From the NCBI GenBank assembly GCA_028276145.1, contig JAPYWX010000054.1:1-8968 (forward strand): 8,968 nucleotides of DNA. The letters are read 5' to 3'. This DNA is from Spirochaetota bacterium (GTDB taxonomy: Bacteria > Spirochaetota > Brevinematia > DTOW01). Shown piece after piece: positions 5,734 to 8,968 of this stretch; positions within the stretch are counted from its first letter, which is position 1; each line of letters starts with the position of its first letter. A model generated the notes under the pieces. That model worked only from the letters and a program-made list of their open reading frames with translations, did no database searches and was not told where the DNA came from. The translations under genes and the position numbers were made by a program.

Positions 5734-7167
5734 ATGCGTAAGTTAGGGTTTTTATTAGCAGTGGTGCTACTTTTATTCTCCTTTGGTTATGATGTTTTTT
5801 CTGTTACTTCCTCGAATAAGAATATAACAGTTAGGGTGCTTGGCACTTGGGATCCTTTTAGTATGGGGTGGGAACCTGATGAACTTCTTATTTCTCCTAC
5901 GAATACATTGAATAAGCCTTATGGTGCTATTGTTGATCAAAATGACCTAACTAATAATGGTGGTAGGATGCTAACATATTTTGGTAATCCTTACAGAAAT
6001 ACATGTGAACCAACAAACGATTCAACTTATCCAGGTAGAGATACTGATACTTTAACGAAGGCGGAGCTATCAGAACTTTGGCTTACATGGGATACCAATG
6101 CTTTGTATGTTGCTGTTAGAGGTCAAGCTGCTGGTAGGCATAATAATCTCATGATATATTTTGATAGAGAACCTGGTGTAGGTAGAACTAGTTTTAATGA
6201 AAACCCTCCAATCGTTTGGCAAAGAGGAGTATTTTTTAAGGATATGGATCCTGATATGTACATAGGCTTTTGGAATCCTAATGATAGTGTTAATTTTAAT
6301 CCAGATCAGAATGTGGGAGGAGTGCAAATTTATTCACATACAGGTTCTGACGGAAGTATTAAGGTTGGTATTAGTAGCTATGCAGATACTGGAAATGTTC
6401 CAGGAAGTCCTAATATGGATACAAATATATTTAACTTTTGGTTCAACGGTGAGTATGAACCTGATATGTTTAAGAGGGTTGCCATAGCTAAAATTGCTTG
6501 GAGTTTCTTCTTTACTAATGTTAATCCTACTAACATGTGGCTGAAGGTTGCTGTCGCTACGACTGGACCTGATAGTGGTAACTATAACTATGAGTATATG
6601 CCTGACTCATCAACACCTGTCAATCCTAGCTTTAAATCTGTAGAAGATAATTTTATAATGATTAGGGTTACTGATGGTAATGCTAATCCAATAATAGGAG
6701 TGAATGTTAGGGATAACGCTTACATCAATTTCTATCCTGGAGTTAAACTCGAAGTTAGTAAGACACCTAGGTTTTATATGAAAGTAACTAGAGCTACATC
6801 TTCTACTTATGAAGATGATAAGCCGAAAGTTCTTGCTCCTGCTAAAGGTGATAAGTTGTCTATAAGAATTGGTATTGAAAGTGCTACAGATTTCTTCATT
6901 CAAGGTTCTATAAAGATATTAGATATGAAGGGTAATGTTGTCAGGAATTTAGCACAGAATATAAACTTAAGTGCTAATATGGTTTCTTCTCCTTCTGATT
7001 TAGTAGTGAAACCTGGAGTTTATCAATTCCCATATACTTTTGTTTGGGATGGTACTGATGATAAAGGTCAGAAGGTACCCATGGGAAATTACATAATAGT
7101 TGTTAGTGGTAGAAATATCTCAGGTCTTGATATGATTGGTACTAGGTTAGTCTCAGTTATTTATTAA
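5734..7167 (+). CDS. Secreted protein with CBM9/DOMON-like region and C-terminal FlgD-type Ig domain
   Basis: This 477-residue exported protein has a signal peptide of about 23 residues (MRKLGF, hydrophobic core, then DVFS). Residues 110-280 contain LWLTWDTNALYVAVRG (115-130) followed by MIYFD (140-144). That pattern is typical of the CBM9/DOMON-like beta-sandwich found in sugar- or haem-binding surface proteins. Residues 365-460 look like a FlgD-type Ig-like domain, with SIKILDMKGNVVRNL (392-406) and FVWDGTDDKGQKVPMGNY (436-453). Such domains often end secreted proteins, including type IX secretion cargo. Ligand and exact function are unknown. The frame is open to a TTG at 5677, but that codon is the -35 box. 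The ATG at 5734 has AAGGGGG 9 nt upstream and gives a normal signal peptide. It is the first gene of the operon, with 11 nt to the next. Confidence 0.85.
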   Translation: MRKLGFLLAVVLLLFSFGYDVFSVTSSNKNITVRVLGTWDPFSMGWEPDELLISPTNTLNKPYGAIVDQNDLTNNGGRMLTYFGNPYRNTCEPTNDSTYPGRDTDTLTKAELSELWLTWDTNALYVAVRGQAAGRHNNLMIYFDREPGVGRTSFNENPPIVWQRGVFFKDMDPDMYIGFWNPNDSVNFNPDQNVGGVQIYSHTGSDGSIKVGISSYADTGNVPGSPNMDTNIFNFWFNGEYEPDMFKRVAIAKIAWSFFFTNVNPTNMWLKVAVATTGPDSGNYNYEYMPDSSTPVNPSFKSVEDNFIMIRVTDGNANPIIGVNVRDNAYINFYPGVKLEVSKTPRFYMKVTRATSSTYEDDKPKVLAPAKGDKLSIRIGIESATDFFIQGSIKILDMKGNVVRNLAQNINLSANMVSSPSDLVVKPGVYQFPYTFVWDGTDDKGQKVPMGNYIIVVSGRNISGLDMIGTRLVSVIY

Positions 7168-7178
7168 GGGGGTGTTTT

Positions 7179-8087
7179 ATGAAGAAATTTTTTGTTTTTT
7201 GTTTGTTGTTGACTGTTTTTTCTTATAGCGCTAGTGCTATTTTTGATGTTCCTTATGTCGGTGGTAAATATGTCTCTCTAGGTATGGCTAATGTTTCAGA
7301 AGTCAATGATGTCTATGCTATTGTTTACAATCCTTCTGGATTGTCGGGCCTCAAGGGGATAAGTGCATCTATTTCTTATTCTGAGCCTTTCGGTGTCTTT
7401 GGTATGAATTTGATTAATGCTAATGTTGGTGCCAATATCTTTGATATTCTTAGCGTAGGTGCTTCATATACCAGGTCAGGTGCTGATTTGAGTTCTACTT
7501 CAGGGTTACTTGAAGAAATTATTTCTTTAGGTGTTGGTAAAGGTTTTGACCTTTCGGAATATGTTGATTTTATCAACACTGTAAGTGTTGGTATTAATGG
7601 TAAACTGTTGAATTTATCTTTGAGTGGTTACGAGCTTGATAATTCTGTAAACAAGACGATATCTTCCTTCTCTTTGGATTTCGGTACTACAATTGTTATG
7701 CTAGATAAATCCCTTTCATTGGGTATAGTTGGCTATAATTTATTGCCTGCTAGTTTTTCGTTTTTTGGTGATACTGCTAATAGTAGTTTAGCCTACTCTG
7801 CTTTGAAGTTTGGAGCAAGTTTTTACCTTGTTAAGCCTTACATGAAGGTTTTTGGTGCTTATTCGCTTGGGTTGAATAGTGCTTCCTCTTCTTCTCTATC
7901 AGTAGGTACTGAAATATCTTACGCTGATACTATATTCACTAGAGTTGGTCTTATTGATAATAAGCTCACTATGGGTATAGGACTTAAGGCACCTAATTTT
8001 GAAATAAACTTTGGTGTACAAAATAGAGATGCTTTAGGATGGTATTATCAAGTAGATATAATTGGGTTTGTTGATATTTTTAAATAG
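7179..8087 (+). CDS. PorV/UPF0164-like outer-membrane beta-barrel protein
   Basis: This is a 302-residue protein with a clear signal peptide (MKKFFVFCLLLTVFSYSASA, cleavage after residue 20). The mature start, VGGKYVSLGMANVSEVNDVYAIVYNPSGLSGL (27-58), fits the pattern of FadL-related PorV/PorQ and treponemal UPF0164 barrels: a Gly-rich start, an LGMA motif, then an acidic turn and Y-NP-x-GL. The remainder is alternating beta strands with Ser/Gly turns, ending in YYQVDIIGFVDIFK. The family sits in the outer membrane. Known members act as shuttle proteins in type IX secretion or as lipophilic-compound channels. AAGGGGG lies 6 nt before the ATG. Gaps of 11 nt before and 14 nt after place it in the middle of an operon. 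The exact subfamily is uncertain. Confidence 0.75.
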   Translation: MKKFFVFCLLLTVFSYSASAIFDVPYVGGKYVSLGMANVSEVNDVYAIVYNPSGLSGLKGISASISYSEPFGVFGMNLINANVGANIFDILSVGASYTRSGADLSSTSGLLEEIISLGVGKGFDLSEYVDFINTVSVGINGKLLNLSLSGYELDNSVNKTISSFSLDFGTTIVMLDKSLSLGIVGYNLLPASFSFFGDTANSSLAYSALKFGASFYLVKPYMKVFGAYSLGLNSASSSSLSVGTEISYADTIFTRVGLIDNKLTMGIGLKAPNFEINFGVQNRDALGWYYQVDIIGFVDIFK

Positions 8088-8101
8088 TTTGGGGGGTGTG
8101 T

Positions 8102-8968
8102 ATGGTTAAGAAGATTTTTGTTTTAGCTATTTTGGTTCTTTCTTTTGTTTACTTTGGATATGCGGGTGTAGAGTTTGGTACATACATGAAAGTTGGTTCG
8201 TCTATAAATGGTAATAAGGTTACGAATGATATATTGCTTTGGAGTCTGAATACCGGTTCTCCGTATGGTAATTTTGAGATACAGGCTAATGCAGCTGCTG
8301 CACCAGGTATAAATTTCTGGTCTATATTTAAGTCTTCTGTTAGTGGTGGTTATGTTTCTGGTGGTTATACTGCTGATTCTTCTTATCTTGCGAATTATGA
8401 TTTTGCTTCACATGTTCAGTTTTGGCAGAAATGGGGTGAAATGGTATTTTTCTATAATGAAAATTGGCGAATAAATATGTATCAGCCATTATTGCAGTTT
8501 TCTTCAAGTGTTGGAACAGGAAACAATGGAGGAATTCATACTAGATTACCAAACTTTTTGGGCAGTGGATTTGAATTCAAATTCACACTTATTGACTATG
8601 CAAATGAGTTACTAGAAAAAAGTGCTCAGGAGCCTAAAAATGAAACTGCTTTGACTTTTAGGTTTTCTAGATATGATATAAAAGAGCCATTGTTAGATGG
8701 TACTTTAGGTGTTGGTATTACTGGTGGTTTTGAGCTTTATCAGTTGCCTAGAAATACGAATGATTATGATTATTATGTTAGTAATTCATGGGAAAAAGGG
8801 CAATATAATGTTCTTGGTTTGGATTTAAGCTATAGTGGTAGTTTGAAGTGGGTTCCGGGGCTTTCTTATTCATTTATTGGAGAGGTAGGTAGGTCTTTCG
8901 CTCCTGAAAATGCTCCTAATGTTGTACCTGATGGGTGGACTAAAGACGATTGGATGTTCCATAGATTT
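8102..8968 (+). CDS. Exported protein of unknown family, cut by window end
   Basis: The frame stays open for 289 codons to the last base, so the gene is incomplete at its 3' end. It begins with a signal peptide (MVKKIFVLAILVLSFVYFGYA, cleavage after residue 21). What follows is rich in Gly, Ser and aromatic residues in alternating beta-like patterns (VEFGTYMKVGSS, SGGYVSGGYTADSSYL, LDLSYSGSLKWVPGLSYSF), which suggests a large outer-membrane barrel. I do not recognise a family. GGGGGG at 8091-8096 lies 5 nt before the ATG, and the gene starts 14 nt after the preceding stop, so it belongs to the operon with the FlgD-Ig protein and the PorV-like barrel. A shared role at the outer membrane is inferred from that arrangement. 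Confidence 0.8.
   Translation, partial: MVKKIFVLAILVLSFVYFGYAGVEFGTYMKVGSSINGNKVTNDILLWSLNTGSPYGNFEIQANAAAAPGINFWSIFKSSVSGGYVSGGYTADSSYLANYDFASHVQFWQKWGEMVFFYNENWRINMYQPLLQFSSSVGTGNNGGIHTRLPNFLGSGFEFKFTLIDYANELLEKSAQEPKNETALTFRFSRYDIKEPLLDGTLGVGITGGFELYQLPRNTNDYDYYVSNSWEKGQYNVLGLDLSYSGSLKWVPGLSYSFIGEVGRSFAPENAPNVVPDGWTKDDWMFHRF

Noticed and set aside
5837..5848. GTGC-TTG-GCAC inside the first envelope gene as a repeat unit
   Set aside because: It lacks the TT/AA inner arms, is a single copy, and lies in well-supported coding sequence, so chance is sufficient.

Overview
The window is AT-rich DNA from a bacterium with an outer membrane. At least four genes encode exported proteins with Sec signal peptides, and one of these looks like a PorV/UPF0164-type outer-membrane barrel. 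Low GC, a group of unrecognised envelope proteins, a probable pyrophosphate-type phosphofructokinase and the UPF0164-like barrel would fit a deep, possibly thermophilic, diderm lineage such as a Brevinematales-like spirochaete. No marker gene is present, so this assignment is a weak inference.

Left part (1-2519). An AT-rich leader with a terminator-like hairpin precedes a 248-residue exported beta-rich protein of unknown family on the + strand. It converges on a minus-strand two-gene operon: a VIT1/CCC1-type Fe/Mn transporter followed by shikimate dehydrogenase (aroE), joined by a 4-nt ATGA overlap. A GC-rich hairpin separates the convergent genes and contains the last codons of aroE.

Middle part (2520-5733). 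A divergent intergenic region of 387 nt holds two families of short palindromic repeats: a 5-unit array with a 16-bp period and a looser 17-bp set. It is followed by a + strand SLC13/ArsB-superfamily anion permease that lacks a Shine-Dalgarno sequence. A second 3-unit array of the same 16-bp repeat lies downstream of the permease. Next is the minus-strand 6-phosphofructokinase, whose active site carries the Asp/Lys pair of pyrophosphate-dependent enzymes. Between it and the next operon are 332 nt without a convincing gene. This gap holds a strong hairpin, a good + strand terminator with no + strand gene in front of it, and then a near-consensus promoter.

Right part (5734-8968). Three closely spaced + strand genes form an envelope operon. 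The first encodes a secreted protein with a CBM9/DOMON-like region and a C-terminal FlgD-type Ig domain, the second a PorV/UPF0164-like barrel, and the third a signal-peptide protein cut by the window end. Pairing an Ig-like C-terminal domain with a PorV-like barrel recalls type IX secretion cargo and shuttle proteins, but no core secretion component is visible.

The least explained parts are the 16-bp and 17-bp palindrome arrays, the putative structured RNA at about 5539-5668, and the envelope operon.
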